A stretch of 64,000 nucleotides of DNA from Entoloma clypeatum (Eukaryota > Basidiomycota > Agaricomycetes > Agaricales > Entolomataceae). A model generated the notes under the pieces. It saw only the letters and a program-made list of their open reading frames with translations, made no database searches and had not been told where the DNA came from. Made by a program: the position numbers and the translations under genes. Below, piece after piece: positions 17,012-30,201 of this stretch. The stretch lies in contig OY751492.1 in assembly GCA_963565915.1 (NCBI GenBank), positions 1 to 64,000 on the forward strand. Reading direction: 5' to 3'. Every line of letters begins with the position of its first letter. The first letter of the stretch is position 1.

Positions 17012-20000
17012 TTACAGTGGTGGCAAAGACTCCTCCACCCACACCCCTCCCCTCAATAATGCCGCGAAGATGCCCTGCTTCCTCGCTAGTTGATCAAACG
17101 TCCCCTCTTCCTTGATCTTCCCTCCATCGACAACCACTATTCGATCACACATCCGCATCACCTCCACCTTGTGCGTCACCATCACCGTCGTCGCCTTCAC
17201 GCCCCCATCTCTAGACCTCACGACGCCCCCAATCGCCTCCAACACCATCTTCTGATTCTCCGAATCCAACGCGCTCGTACACTCATCCAATATCAAAACA
17301 TCCGCCTCCCTCGCCAGCGCCCTCGCAATCTGCAACCTCTGCGCCTGCCCGCCCGAAATCAGCGCCCCGTTCTCTCCAACAGGCGTGTCATATCCCTTCT
17401 CCAACCCCATGATGAATTCGTGGATGTTCGCCTGCTTGGCCGCGCGACGGACGTCCACCTCCGACACCTCGTTTGTTTTGCTCCCGTACCGGATGTTCTC
17501 GGATATGCTGGCGTCAAAGAGGTTGGGGTGTTGAGCGACCACGGAGAGGTGATGCCGCAGGTGGTGCACGTCGATGTCGGCTAGATCTGTGGAGCCAATC
17601 GAGATGGAGCCAGAGTCCGGTTCGTACAGCCGCTGCAGAAGGGCGGCAATGGTCGACTTGCCAGAACCGGAAGGGCCAACCAGAGCAACACATTCGCCTG
17701 GGTTGATAGTGAGGCTGACATCCTTGAGGATAGGAACGTTTTTGCGTTCGGGGTAGGAGAATGTGACGTGGTCGAGGGAGATGGGGCCTGCGATGCTGGG
17801 ACGGAATGTACCAAGAGCTTCGGATGGGGTATCATGGTGAAGTTTGATAAGTTCATTGATGTCGTTGGTAGCCTGGACGGATTTGGCGATTCGCTGGGCT
17901 GAACGACGAGGCAGGTCAGAAGAAATAGATAACGGGAAGAAGTGTACACACTGAAAACCATGAGTTGTGACCCGATCGTCACCGTGAACACCACCAAGTT
18001 GAGGACTTCAACCATCTGAAGGTACGAATATGTTCCCCTCGCAATGAGAACTGCACCCACGTAGAACAGGAGTGCCTCGGAGAGATAGATCAGGCCGCTC
18101 GCAACCCCATACGTACAGCCTTCCACGACTGCGCCCTTCACACCAGTGTTGATTGCCTCTTCATTTGCCGCCTTGAACTCCTCCCTGAACACACCCTCCA
18201 GCCCATTCATCGCCTTCATCGCCCTCACATTCACAATCGCCGCATAGAAGCCCCTCCCAACATCCTCCCTCGCTCTCTTACTCCTCTCCTCACATCTCGC
18301 TACCAAGCGCGTCTGCAGCGCCATTACACCTCCAAACACCGGCGCGATTGCAAATCCAACGAGGGTCATTTGCCACCCCCTTGCTAGCGCCCACACAAGC
18401 CCGACTCCAAGCATGCTGACGACAACTAGACATTGCCCCATCACAACAGCCACCAAGGTCCTCGCGTCGTCTCCATCCTTGATGAGTACCTGAACCAGCC
18501 GAACGGGGCTGTGGTTGTGTTTGTCAAACCACGCCTTATCTTGCCGCAGGATGAGCCCAAGGGCGCGTTTCCGGAGGGGCGTTATCCATGACATCCCGCA
18601 GGACTCCATGATGAAGTACTTCAGGCCCAACAGAAGCCCATCCAGAGCGGCGACACCGAGGACGATGCTACCGGAGCGGTTCATAAGCGTGATGTTGTGG
18701 GCGCCTGTCGAGACCTCGAAGAGGAGGCGGGAGAGGAGGAAGGAGAAGAGAGGGGTCATTGCGCCGGACAAGACGCAGACGACGAGGCCGAGGAACAACA
18801 CGGGCTTGTGCGGGATGCTGGGATATGATGCTCGGATCGTGTTCCAGAAAGATGGAGTGCGTTGGAATTCTGCAACATCGTCCTGGTATTGATCCACCCT
18901 GATATCCAAACTGGACTCGTTCCTTGGACCCCTACATGAGTTTGCGGGCATCTCCATCCTGTTCATGCCATCCTTCTCGTCCTGCTCCTCGTCATCATCG
19001 TTATAGTCCATCTTGTTGGACCGCAGCTCTCTCATCGTTACGTCCGAGCTGGTGGATGAATGGCTTGGAAACGCCGGGGATGTCGGACTAACTTGAAAGC
19101 TCGACCTTCTTTCTCTCCAACCCCGCTCGACCACGGGAAGAGGCGGGACAGGGAAGTCGACGTCCATGTTCGATAAACGACGACATTCGTGAGGAGTATC
19201 TTCAATGCCGGGAGTAGTGACAGAAGTGAGGTCCGCCGCGATATCCACCAGCGGACGGAGAGGCGTCTGAAGTCCTTCATGATTCCCTTCCACAGATGTA
19301 TGTATCCCCGTCTGAATGTCAAGCATTTTGCGAAAAAGGCCTCGTCCACCATCAGACGACAACCCACAGTCATTCTCGAGGTCGCTCCGGAAGCCTTGCT
19401 CAGCGAGCCGACCCTCCCTGAGAACGTACACGAAGTCCTTTGGGCTGATTTGTGAGAGGTCATGCGTGATGACGATGGTCGTCTTGTGGCGTCTCCGTGC
19501 CCTCAGGGCCTCAAACACCAATACGCGTGACGTCGCATCCAAGGCGGAGGTTGCTTCATCTAAGGGGGTTCATGAGCCAAAAGACGCGTAAGAATCATGG
19601 CGGCGATGACCTACCCAGGACGAGCACAGCCGGATCCCTCACCCATGCTCTCGCGATGGCCAATCTCTGTCTCTGGCCGCCACTCAACGCAATTCCAGTG
19701 CCACCGAGGATTGTATCGTACCCGTCTGGCAGCCCTCGCACAAACTCGTCCAACATAGCACCCCTACACGCCTCCTCCACGTCCTCATCCAACAAGCCAC
19801 CCACGCCCAACGCCACATTTTCCCTCACCGTCCTGCCCTCCACAACAACGTCCACACCCCATCCCTGGCCCACACCCACAATGGACGAATGCAGCCACGA
19901 CCCGTCGAGGCACCGAACGTCGCAGTCGTCGAGGCAGACTTGCCCGGATTCCGGGGCGTACATGCGAAGGATGAGGTGGGCGATGGTGGACTTGCCGGAA

Positions 20001-21424
20001 CCCGAGGGGCCGACGATGAACGTGGTTTCGCGTGCGGGAAGGTAAAGGGAGACATTGGAAAGCGCCGGGGCGGAGCGTGTAGCGTGGGTGAAGGTGATGT
20101 CGTGCAAAGAGATCTGGCCCATACAGGCAGCAGGCCGGATCTTGTGGAAAGTCGGGCATATGTCAGAGGAGAGCTTCCGGTCCCTGGAGAAGGAAGTTTT
20201 TGGTGGTGACTCAGAGTATGGGGGTGGATCCACGCTGTCGTCGCCTGCGAGCGTGAGGAGGGCGACGATGGCGAATTTTCCTTTGGACAGCGCGATGAAT
20301 GGAGGGATGCACATTTGCAGGTTGCTCGTCGCGATGAGACAGGCCCAAAAGACGGTCATGACATCTCCTGGTGAGATCTTTCCCTCCCTGACGAGCTTGG
20401 CACCAAACCAGAAGCCCTGGACAAACATGGCCAGCGTGGTGAATTGCGCAAAGGCGGCGGTGGCTCCCCAGACTGCCTGGAGACAGCGAGTTGTTCGAGA
20501 GAGTTCGTCAAAGCTGTGAGACATTTTGGAGAGCTCATATGCTTCGGCGTTGAAAGCTTTTACGGTGGAGATGAAGGTGATGACGCGGTCGATGATGGTG
20601 GCGGCAGTGGCAGTGGTGGAGCGCTCAGAGGCAAGGAGCGGAGCGGCGAGCACTTGAGAGATGGCTTGTATGATGATGAGGAAAGGGACGGAAGAGAGGA
20701 TGAGGAGAGTGAGGGACCAGGAGTGGGTAAAAGCGATAAAAAGACATGCGAGGCAGGTGGTGAGGTATTGGACAAGCTGACCAGCAGCGAGTGACGTAGC
20801 GATTCTTACGTCGTCGGTTTCGCTGGGAGCGGGGCATTAGAGCATGAAAAGACAGCGAGGACGGACGTACGTCGTAAACTTGGTCATAAGACCAGCAGCA
20901 CCTATAGGACCTTGTTCAGGGGACTCTGAGCCCGCCTTTGCATCGAACCATGCCATATCCTTCTGTGAGACGGCATCATAGACCCACTGGCGGAGAGCCA
21001 TGAGATTTTGTTCCCCAGCCCAGATCCAAAGACATGATGTCAGACTGCTGAGGGCGAACGCCGCCAATGCAAGTGCTACGAGCTGGAGAGCTGCGACCCC
21101 AACACCGTGGAGCAGATCTGCTGCGTCGTGGGGGGTGGGGTTGGTTTGTGGGAAGGCGGAGAAAGTAGCAAACGCCTGTCCGACGACGTGGGTCATGAAG
21201 GGGGCAACACCACCAGCGACAATGGAGGAGAATATGGCCGGGAGGAGGAGGGAAAAGACATGACGGGCAGAGAGGTGGGAGAATAAAAGGCGGATGGAGG
21301 GTATTGGCGGGCTGGGTGTATGAGGGCCGACAGAGAGTGTATCGTCGGAATAGATGGGTGACCGGATATCGTGCTTGAGATCGTAATTCGTCGTCGCCGT
21401 CGTGTCCACTGCAAGACGGCTCAT
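17012..21424 (-). CDS. Full-size ABCB transporter, Ste6-like
   Basis: Four exons (20871-21424, 19615-20822, 17952-19559, 17012-17898) with introns of 48, 55 and 53 nt give 1418 residues in a TMD-NBD-TMD-NBD layout, the usual ABCB size. NBD1 has Walker A GPSGSGKST (about residue 454), signature LSGGQRQRL and Walker B VLVLDEATSALD. NBD2 has Walker A GPSGSGKST (about 1196), signature [15 protein letters not shown] and Walker [13 protein letters not shown]. The SGGQAQRLQ and DECTSALD forms match fungal Ste6-type exporters as I recall them, which export farnesylated mating peptide at the plasma membrane; a general drug exporter is the alternative. All exon phases join without stops, so it looks intact. 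A deleted copy is at 51930-53620. Confidence 0.85.
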
Positions 21425-22050
21425 AGCAAATAAGAAACAGGAGAACAGGCTCGGAGAGCGGTGGTGGCCCACTCATCCCATCTTTTTCTTTTGTTTCCTT
21501 CCGAGAGACAATAAGACACGCGACAAGAACAATGATCGTTGGATTCATTGTTCGTCCCTGAACACCATTTCCCAATATGGAAGAAATTTCCCGTCCTTCT
21601 GGCCACGTACCACTGGCATTCTTCATGACAAGAGGGAGCACAAACGATTGACTCGGTGAGCTCGACTACATTTTCCCTATAAACCTCTTGATATATTTGA
21701 ACCAGGATGAGCTGTGATTGAGAAAAGCGTAGCGTCACTACCGCCGCAGATTTGTAACTTTCTGGTGTTCACTGCGTAACCGCTTTCGCAGAGAGTCAGT
21801 GTCCCAGCTCCTATAGCGCATTCATGCAACATCAACTACGATAACCTGTTCGTCATTAGGTCTCTTCCTTGCAGAGCCCCTGCCGCGGCCGTTTGACTCA
21901 ATCCTCCTTCGAACACGAATGCAAGCTATCGACGCAACCCCGCAACCCCCGTTCCTTGGTCGACACAAGCGTGAACTCGGGCCCGCTCCCTGACCCCCAG
22001 TTGTATGGCACATCCCGCTGAAGAATGGACTGCACGACCACGACGACCAG
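21425..22050. other. ABC promoter region and unassigned sequence
   Basis: The first ~150 bp upstream of the ABC start closely match the region upstream of the broken copy (about 53490-53600) and are probably promoter. The rest to the UBP6 pseudogene contains nothing recognised. Confidence 0.45.
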
Positions 22051-23530
22051 AGGCTAACCCTCCCCGTGCAGATCAAACACGCAGGAAAAGTGCACGATGT
22101 CCAGCTCAACCAGGATACGCCCCCCTCTGCCTTCAAAGAGGTCATTGCCAGGCTATCGGCGTTCCAGTCGATCGCATGAAGGTCACGATCAAATGCGGAG
22201 TTCTCAAGGTAATTCACAACGTAATCCTCCGCGACCCCTGCTGAGTATGAGCTGCATAGGATGATACGTTGTGGGAGAAAGTTTCCCCGAAAGCGGGGCT
22301 GTCGTCTATGGGCATTAAGGCTGCGGGTGGACTACTAAAAAAATACCACAGAAACCCATCGTTTTCCTCAAAGGTGCGCCTTCTCGCTCCTACTTTTTCC
22401 ATATCAACCCGTGATGTTATCATCTTATAGATACGGAAGACAGTGAGTTCGCAGAAGCGGTTGGATTTCCAACTTACTAGTTGAAAGGAGTATTGCCATC
22501 GTGTCGCTCATAGCTCCCTAAACCTCTTGGGCTGTGCAAATGCGTCTTTTTCTCTTGCATACAGTTCTCGGCTCCTAAATTTTCACCACAGTCTCGGGAA
22601 AACATGTTACATGAATACTTCCATCCAGGCACTTCCCGAGCTAGCTTCAGGTCGCTCTCGGTGAGTTGATGAAAGATGACTATACAACTTTCCCTAACCT
22701 ATTCATATCAAGACCTGCACTCCAATCCAACACCTATATGCCACGATGTCACGTACATCGGATACCGTCATATTAGTGTCATTCCTCTCAACTCTGCGAC
22801 AGGTAAATGTCACTCCCCCTCCATCTGTATTACGCTCATAGGCGTGCTCCAGGTCAACCCACAATTTTCCGAAGTAGATCGTCGCGAAAAAGTTCCCGGG
22901 GTCATGACCGGATACGCGTAACAGGGTTTGTGCAATGTTTCCCCCTTAAATATCCCTAACATATAATTTGGAATCAGACGTAGAGGAATGTTTTGGCCAG
23001 ATTATCACCACTCTGAGAAACTTTCCGGTTATTTCCTTAACAACCTCTGCGCTCGGAATCGGAGCTCGCTGCAACTCAGCCCAAGAAGATTATCGAGCAG
23101 TTTCTGATGGGCGAGATGCGTCGGGAGTTGAGTTTCATCACTCTGACTAAATTGACTTGCGATGAAGCTCCGACGGAGCTTCCTTCAATCTCGTATGAGA
23201 GCTTCACAAAGATCGAGTGCAGTATCAAAATCAACACGAATTTCATGCCTATTCTCAAAAGTCACGCGTAACACGCTTGCCAGGCTACCTGGTTGTTCAT
23301 GTAGTTCGCTTCGCATGGAGGCAGGATGTTGCAAGATCATGGTGAGCGGTTTCGTTCAAGAAATCATGAGTCAGTTGAATCATTTCAACTTTACCAGCGC
23401 AGAGTCAAGCTCCCGACCGAATTCGACGCCCTTGACCTTGTGACCGATGAATTGAAAACCAAGCTCCTCCCCGTCAGCCGCAAGCTGAAGTAATTCGAGC
23501 GTGAACGTAGCGACAGGCGAAAGCCCCAAC
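22051..23530 (+). pseudogene. Degenerate UBP6/USP14-type deubiquitinase
   Basis: Order and content follow Ubp6. An N-terminal ubiquitin-like domain (VQIKHAGKVHDVQL, then VPVDRMKVTIKCGVLK, then DDTLWEKV) is followed by the catalytic-cysteine box GKTCYMN (usually GNTCYMN), then EQFLMGEMRREL, LPGYLVVHVVRFAW and VKLPTEFDALDLVTDELK. Lesions: AGG in place of the start ATG (22051), a frameshift near 22155, another near 22335, further breaks around 22470-22960, and GAA-to-TAA after VSRKLK (23490-23492). The C-terminal histidine-box part is not recognisable. Several intron borders are still visible. The functional gene presumably lies elsewhere in the genome. Confidence 0.8.
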
Positions 23531-24410
23531 GGCTTTACTGATTCCTCTCCTTACGCCTGCTGAATAAGCACCAGCTTCTGTAGTCTGTCCAATGCCGCTC
23601 TCCAACGTCTTCACCCATGAACTGGTACTAATTGCGAAAGTTACTAGTTCGTCACTGCCAAGAAGCCCTCGCGAGATCTAATAGGTAAAATGATGGACTA
23701 TTTGCATAGTTTCCCGTCAGGAATTCATGATAGAATGGACAGTAGCCATTAGGACGAGCCAATTGCGCGGGACTGGCCTTATCAACTTCCTCAAGGATAC
23801 ATGTCTGTGTAAGTACATTGACCTGTCTAAACTTCAATATGAACAATACTCGAAAATACTTGTTACAATAGGTCTAAACACCGTTACTTGCCAGCACATT
23901 TAGACGGGAAAGCACGTCTGCCAACCATCATCTCTACTTCAACCTCTAAATTGTCAAGCTCTATGATTCAATAATACTGCCTCGCATATCTCGTCGTTCT
24001 GAGCCATGAACTCGCTTCGCCCATCTATCATCGCCGTTCTCGTAGAAGATAGCTTGTTTGTCAGGCCCTGCCCTTTCAATCCGGATCTCCTGCAGCCCTC
24101 ACGACGAGAAATGCACCTTCATTGGTAACGATATAATCCTGAGCTCATCAAATACCAGCCATAAAGCCTAGTTCAAGCCAATGGCGGGTGCAGAACGTGA
24201 ACCAAAGAGTCAAACAGGGAAGGATTACCGGTGGAGCGCGAGTACGCAGTTTGGCGCCGACTTGGAAGGAATCAAGTTGGGACGTAGATCGACATGCAGC
24301 TCAGGCTGGGGAAAACCAGGCTTTCTTCCTTTGCAAATACTACAGATATTACTACAAGGAAATGTCCACTTAAAATGTCATACTAGCATTGAGTGCCCGT
24401 GAGTTCCCTC
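23531..24410. other. No confident gene
   Basis: Short open stretches occur on both strands, for example a minus-strand frame at 23652-23846 reading VDKASPAQLARPNGYCPFYHEF. None can be linked by splice sites to a recognisable protein. It may include the remains of the UBP6 3' end. Confidence 0.35.
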
Positions 24411-25168
24411 CTAACGCTGGTCCTTCCCATTGCCCATCGGCTCTTCTCGATCGTCATGGACACCACCGACGGAATTCTGGGGTTCTCGTTTCTCCTCATC
24501 AAATTGCGCGTCCGTGCTGATGTGAGGGGCGGAATTCGGTTGAGGTCCACTGTACGACCCACCCCACCGCGACCCCCACTGTGCATACCCTTCCTCTAAA
24601 ACCGAGCTCGGCAAGCGGGGCGATCCATCTTTGTCCACCGTAAACTCGTTCACCTTTCCTCTAATATTGACGACGCTACCTCCAGGTTTCAGCAGCTGGC
24701 TCAGGCTCAACGACGATGCGGGGAAGGCTTTGCCAAATATGGCCGCGGTGGCTTCTTGCAGCGCTCGTTCTATGGAAGGAGCCGGTATGGCCATGAAGAT
24801 CCATGCTAGCGCGATATTGTGGGATTGGACACACCTTGTTCCGGATCCAACTTATCTCCCATCCCGCTCAAAGTGGAAGAGATCCGAGCCGAAGATGCGG
24901 TAGCGAGATTGTCTGAAAGCAGGAGATTAAGATTGGATTGCACAGACGAGTATTACAAAATACATTTCTGCTCCTTCACGGATTTGAGTTTCTTCATCAC
25001 AGCCGCGCCTTCTCCAGATAATTTGTCGAAGGAAACTGGAAAGTTTCCGCTAGCATCGCCCGGGCCACCGTAATATGTGTCCCCGTTGTATCTGTTCACG
25101 GATCCACGAATCTCTTCGAACCTCCCACCTTCGATGACGACGGTATCAACGTTGGGAAAGAACGGCAT
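24411..25168 (-). CDS. Hypothetical protein with N-terminal VVIEGGRFEEIRGSVN motif
   Basis: Begins at ATG 25168 with PFFPNVDTVVIEGGRFEEIRG. The (F)FxN...V.I.GG.F..I.G..N pattern resembles short N-terminal segments I recall from many agaricomycete proteins, often ahead of NACHT domains. A first exon ends at KSVKEQK near 24958 (donor GTATTTTG), followed by an exon reading NLATASSARISSTLSGMGDKLDPEQ. A third stretch runs from about 24794 to the stop at 24411 and is Ser/Pro/Asp-rich. The last intron is not resolved (only ~29 nt if the obvious sites are used). There is no NACHT or P-loop. Function unknown. Confidence 0.5.
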
Positions 25169-25644
25169 CGCTTTGATGGGAGGGAATATGCAAGTACGCC
25201 TCCCGAGATAATAAAGATGCATGGGCGCCTATTTTGACGCGAGATGGCTGTGTCTGTCATCCGGAAGATTGTCAAAAGAAAAGAATAACTGCCATGTCCG
25301 ATTCGATCGGACGTGAAGATATGCTTTCCGTTCAACGTCAACCCAAACGTTGCCGAGGGTTGTCCGTAACCCTACGACTTTTGGCTGGGAATCAGGGCCA
25401 GACCGCACTGTAAACCTTTGAGAACGTTGATAAGGACTAAGTATGAGAGAATGTCTGATCTACTTGTGATCAGTTCGAAAGCGACTCGATCTCTTGATTC
25501 AGGTCATTTTGCATCACCCAGTCAACGATAGTAGCTCGAATTTGTGGCAACACTAAACCGTGCAAAGGGGATCACTCTTGATATCACAATCAGTCCTTAG
25601 CTGTGAAGGACACGGGAAGAAAGTTAGCTATTGTTTTTTTTTAT

Positions 25645-26826
25645 TTAGAATTTAGCATTTGGAGCCGGACACACCCAATGATATAGTACTTCCACGAGGC
25701 GTTGCACATCTTGCTTGAAGGTTTCATGAATCTCAAGATGTGGTTGTACGACTGTGAGCAAGGGGCCTTCATACGAGATGTGATTTCCTTGGCCATCACA
25801 GGTGTACACCTGAAACATCCACTTGGTACCATCGGACAAACAATACCGAATGGTCTTATTGCTATGTAGGTATATGGTAATGAGTGACGCCAAAGGCGAA
25901 GAAATTGAACGCGCACCCGGTTACCTCGCTCAAAGCGATAGCCTGACTGGTAGCTTCCGGCATATAATCAATTAACATTTCCTTATCACGTTTTCCTTCG
26001 ATCAACATGATACGATTGCTGGTGTACATCATGAGATCGTCAAGCGATGCTTCGAGAACCTTAGCTGAGCAAGATTTGTCAAGGTGACGTTGAGCAAGAA
26101 ATCAACCAAACGGGTCGTACCGCGATTTGCCTCGTGTTTATAGGTGCAGACCCCATAATCAACGTTGCCGGTGAGCCAGACTTCAAACTGGTTCGCAGTA
26201 TTCTTCACCAACACGCCGTCGCCGGACGCGATTCGCATCTCTGGAAAGATTGCCACAGGGAGGTTCTCTTTCACGTCAAGAGAGATGTCGGCGATCGTCA
26301 GGAGAAAGGCATCGAGGATCATTCGAGCGCCTGCTTCGAACTGCGTCGTTACATCGTCAAGTGTCATGCTTGATGTGCGACCGAGTTAAACTTACTCTCT
26401 GACTAGTTGAACGATGGATTCGAGTGATCTGCAAGCAAAGAGCATCTATGTGTTTCGAATCGATAGCCGAAGCTGCCAAGCGGGCGTCCAATATAACGTC
26501 GTTCAGCAGAAAAGGTATTCTCTTGAGTCCCAAATGTGAGAGATCGGATCGTTGCACGGAAGAAAACGAAAGTTTCTGATAGTAGCTTGAGAGACACGAA
26601 ACCCCTGAACGATTCAACTCACGAGCTTCTTTGTACTGCCAAGAATACCCTGCAGAGCATCGACGTGGTTCATGATCTCTGCCATTTCAGCCTCAGTTTC
26701 TTCGATACCACTCAACTCTTCCTGTAACGCCGACAGTCGCTGCCTCGCCAGCTGCATTTTAGTCAGGTCGACGGGAGTATCATGGATGCTGCGTTTGCGT
26801 TTGTGACCTTTCGGAGGGGCGGACAT
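25645..26826 (-). CDS. Hypothetical protein, 317 aa, five exons
   Basis: Exons 26623-26826, 26396-26575, 26121-26340, 25925-26064 and 25645-25854 join in frame with introns of 47, 55, 56 and 70 nt. The N-terminus is basic (PPKGHKRKRS), followed by a predicted coiled coil (QLARQRLSALQEELSGIEETEAEMAEI) and a globular part containing LPVAIFPEMRIASGDGVLV and VWLTGNVDYGV, then a C-terminal piece ending VEVLYHWVCPAPNAKF. The layout resembles an uncharacterised family I recall as common in agaricomycetes, but I cannot name a function. No catalytic motif or membrane segment is visible. Clean splicing and no internal stops suggest it is intact. Confidence 0.65.
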
Positions 26827-28183
26827 GATGGACGCCTGAAAGCAGGATATATTGATGAGCTGACCAATCGTCAGGATCAATCACGACAGTGGAGATCACA
26901 ACATAAATTTTGAGAAATGGCACTGTCGACTTGCTGTCTACGATATCCCAAGTGAGTAGTGTACTATGAGACTTTGTCGTTAGGAATTCATGAATATCAG
27001 TCAATGATTTATGGATCGTTGATCTCGTACAACTTTTTGCTCACTCGACTGCTGCTATGACGGACGCGAACGAAAATGAGAGGCTAGGCCTTAGGTCAGG
27101 CTCACTTGATTCAAAACTATTCGCGGCATCTGTAATAATTCCGTCTTGGTATGTATTTCCCCCTCCACTGTTAATTTGTTGCCGATGAATATCGTTATCT
27201 TTCCTTGAAGCGTTATTGGTATGATATCAAGCATTTCGTGGTTAGTCGGCCAGGATTTCGGGGAACCTTCATCAAGAGGCGTGCTGAACATTGATACAAG
27301 ATTGAGACCGATGTCAGAAAGGTATAGGGGAAGGGAAACACAACCTCCATACCGAACCAAGCTCTGCGATAGGCTGCGTGGCGGACGGAGGAGGAGGTTT
27401 GGAGCAGTGAGCACGATCTGCAGGTTGGAATCGAGCATTTGGACCCCTTATAGCCTGATTTTCTTTTCATAGGAAGCCATCGTGCGAGGTTATTCAGATA
27501 TGTTAACAAAAGTGCGAGGAGGACCGTGACTGTCAACTGTTGTCAACTCAAGATTCCCAGCACGTGTTATTACGCGTTAAATCGCCCCTTTCGGTTGGAT
27601 GACAGCCCAAGCGGTGCAGCAGCAGTTTCCGTTCATTTCGCGATCGCACCTCGAACCGTGGACCTGACCAGGTTCAGCCAGGTTCCCGATTCAAAAGGGC
27701 TTTTCTATTCCGACGATGGCTTTCTTGGCATTCATTTCCGCCGCAAGCTGAGGTAGTACATACGGAACGTTCAGCCGATTAATGGGTCGACGGGCATGAG
27801 CTGACAGAATACTGGAAGAAAAATTTGAGCGAGAGTGACTGGCAATGCATGGGACGCGCCGACAGGTTGAAGATGGATGGTGCTATAATGATAATGAGGA
27901 TGGTTATAGAGGTATCTGTGGTTCGTTTGAATGTAATGCGTGCGACATATAGACAGGGAAAGCAGGAAAGCAGGAAGTGCAGTGTGGGTGGGGTATACTG
28001 GGTAGACGGTACGACACCAGGTTAGGGTAACAAAAACAACTGGAGGATGATGTCGAGAGGTCCGGTGGAAAAATACGAGAGACGAGTGGATAGGTGAATT
28101 AAAATGAGTTGATCCAAGGAACGCCATATAGCAGAAACGATGACAGAAGGGGAAAAAAAAGTGGTTAGTAAAAAGCAATGTCC
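26827..28183. other. Upstream regions; weak minus-strand coding signal at 27091-27530
   Basis: 27770-28183 is probably the 3' UTR of the C2H2 gene. The stretch 27091-27438 (minus) has an open frame reading PLYLSDIGLNLVSMFSTPL and KITIFIGNKLTVEGEIHTKT that could be a real exon, but no start or splice partners were found. Confidence 0.3.
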
Positions 28184-30201
28184 TCAAGCGTCCTCCGCTA
28201 GCTCATCTTCTTCCTCCTCTTCCTCAGTTACCATATCTCCTTCATCGTCGCCTCCGTTGACCTCTTCTTCTGCCTTCGCCTGAATTTTAAGTGTGTCATC
28301 GCCGTCCTCTTCCTCTTCATAATACTGGCCCTTCCTTCGATTTTCTTTTGCCCATTGACACGTGGTGTAATGGCGATGCAAAGCATCGCGACGAGAAAGT
28401 TTCCTTCCGCACCCACAGATGTGCTCTTCCTGCCCAGCTCCATGTCGATCGTCTAGATGCCGATACGCATCATTCTTGCGCGAAAAGTGGGAACCACAGT
28501 TAATAGGACACGCGTATCGCCGCTTGCCGCTGACAATCTGGACCGACACTTCTTCGCGCCCAGCGTTACTTTTCTTTGCATTCCCCCGTAGTTTAGGGAT
28601 CTTCAGCGTGGGTGGTCGAGAACGCGCAGTAGGGCGCTGCGAGGAAGAGCAGGGATCGATGAACTTCGTGGTCAAAGCTGGTTTCTTTGGCGCCGGTTTC
28701 TTGGGAAGTCGGGCCCTTTTTCCTGTGCTGGATGATACGAGAGGAGGCGGCGAACCCATGGGGCTGTAGTCCACATCTTCGTCTTCAACCTCACAATCGT
28801 CGTCCTCATCGCCCTCCGCGTCTGGGGAAGTCGTACGAAACTTGGTCTTGAGCGAACGCGGGTCATTGTCGGGGCTCGCGTAGGGAGACGGGCGCCTCGC
28901 TCTCCTTTCTGATGGTCGTGACGTTGATGGACGTGATGGACATGCAGACGGAGGCCCTGCAGATGACGTTCGTGTGAAAAATGCTGCACGAGGCTGCCTC
29001 GAGGTTGATGGACCTGCGGACGCTGTACGCTCAAATGAGGCCCGGGGAAAAGGATCGTGTTCATGTGATGCATTGGAAGTTGGTGGCGCCGATAACGACG
29101 GAGGAGGAGGGTGAATCATGCGTGGCGCAAAGTGGGAATGTGGATTAGGCGGCAGGAGGAACTGTGAGGAGATAGGTTGTCGATGAGATGTCAGACGACA
29201 GGTAGCAGTGCGTTCGACATGTTCTTCGCCACTGAATCTCGAAGGGGAGGCCGAGACTCCTGGGTCTTCAGATGACAGAGAGCCTTCCCTTGAGGAAGAC
29301 GACCAATGAGCTGATGACAATGCAAAGGGTCTGCCCAGTTCATGAGCCTCCGATGGGACAGGAAGCGAAGAAATGGAAGACGCTGGAGAAGCGGGAGCGG
29401 CGCTAGGCGGTGCAGACAAGGACGTAGGGAGCCGCTCATGCCTTGTTGTAATGCTGTATGGCGAGTCTCGTCGACGTGGCGTAAGTGTAGCGCAAGACGG
29501 GGAGTTTTGCCTCTCTGACGCAGAGTGATTTTCCATGGTGTTACAACCGGTAGATGAAGCAGACGTCGACGATGGAAGTTCCACGTTGGTGGGAGAACGG
29601 GGGGAAGGGTATGTGGTGGGGGAACGTGCTTCGTGGGAGGGTGTTATGGTGCTGGCGTGTTTTCCGGCACGGTTGTAATCCCGTGGTAGAATTTCGGATG
29701 GAAGCGAGAGTGGCGTAACCAAGGGTGGCGTACAGACGGCCGGACTCACGGACAATGTCGGTGATAGGCCAGGTGTGAGTACACGAGGGTCGACGGTTTC
29801 CTGAGACACCCGAGGGTTGATCGGACAATCAAAAACAAAGGGTTCCGAAGGGAAATTATCCGAGAATAAAAGCGATCTACCCGATGGTGGGTAGATGGTA
29901 TCAAATGTGGCGCTCCGTATGTAGTTGGTTGGCTTTGAAATATTGCATCGGTCATCTAAAATGTACTGGTCCTGGGCAAATAGAAAGGGAATGATTTCCT
30001 CAGGGGCGACGACGTCGGAGCGTAAAGTCATGGGCGACAGCTGGTGGTCCAACCAGCCATTGTCGTCAAAGAAGGGAGACTGCCAGCTACCAAGGCTGGC
30101 TCCGAATTCCGACGCCAGGCTAACACCGGGCCGCAGATTAGATTCCGATAAACAAACAATTCGTTGATAGAGGCTTACCAAGGTTTGTGCTCGTCGTCCA
30201 T
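28184..30201 (-). CDS. C2H2 zinc-finger transcription factor
   Basis: Exon 1 is 30179-30201 (ATG then DDEHKP) and exon 2 is 28184-30119, separated by a 59-nt intron (GTAAGC, branch CTAAT, acceptor GTTAG); total 652 residues. The first 500 residues are low-complexity, rich in Ser, Pro, Thr and His, with an acidic patch (EGDEDDDCEVEDEDVDYSP) followed by a basic one (KRARLPKKPAPKK). Near residue 540 are two fingers: YACPINCGSHFSRKNDAYRHLDDRH, then ICGCGRKLSRRDALHRHYTTC with a Cys as last ligand. The tail is acidic (EEEEEEDELAEDA). The spacing and RKDA..RH form are typical of basidiomycete single or paired C2H2 regulators. Targets unknown. Confidence 0.8.

Noticed and set aside
23652..23846. Minus-strand gene reading VDKASPAQLARPNGYC
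   Set aside because: No start, splice partner or family could be found; reported only as weak signal in the region entry.
26369..26395. A 27-nt intron in the 317-aa gene
   Set aside because: Too short; using the next acceptor (26341) gives a 55-nt intron with a branch site and keeps the frame.
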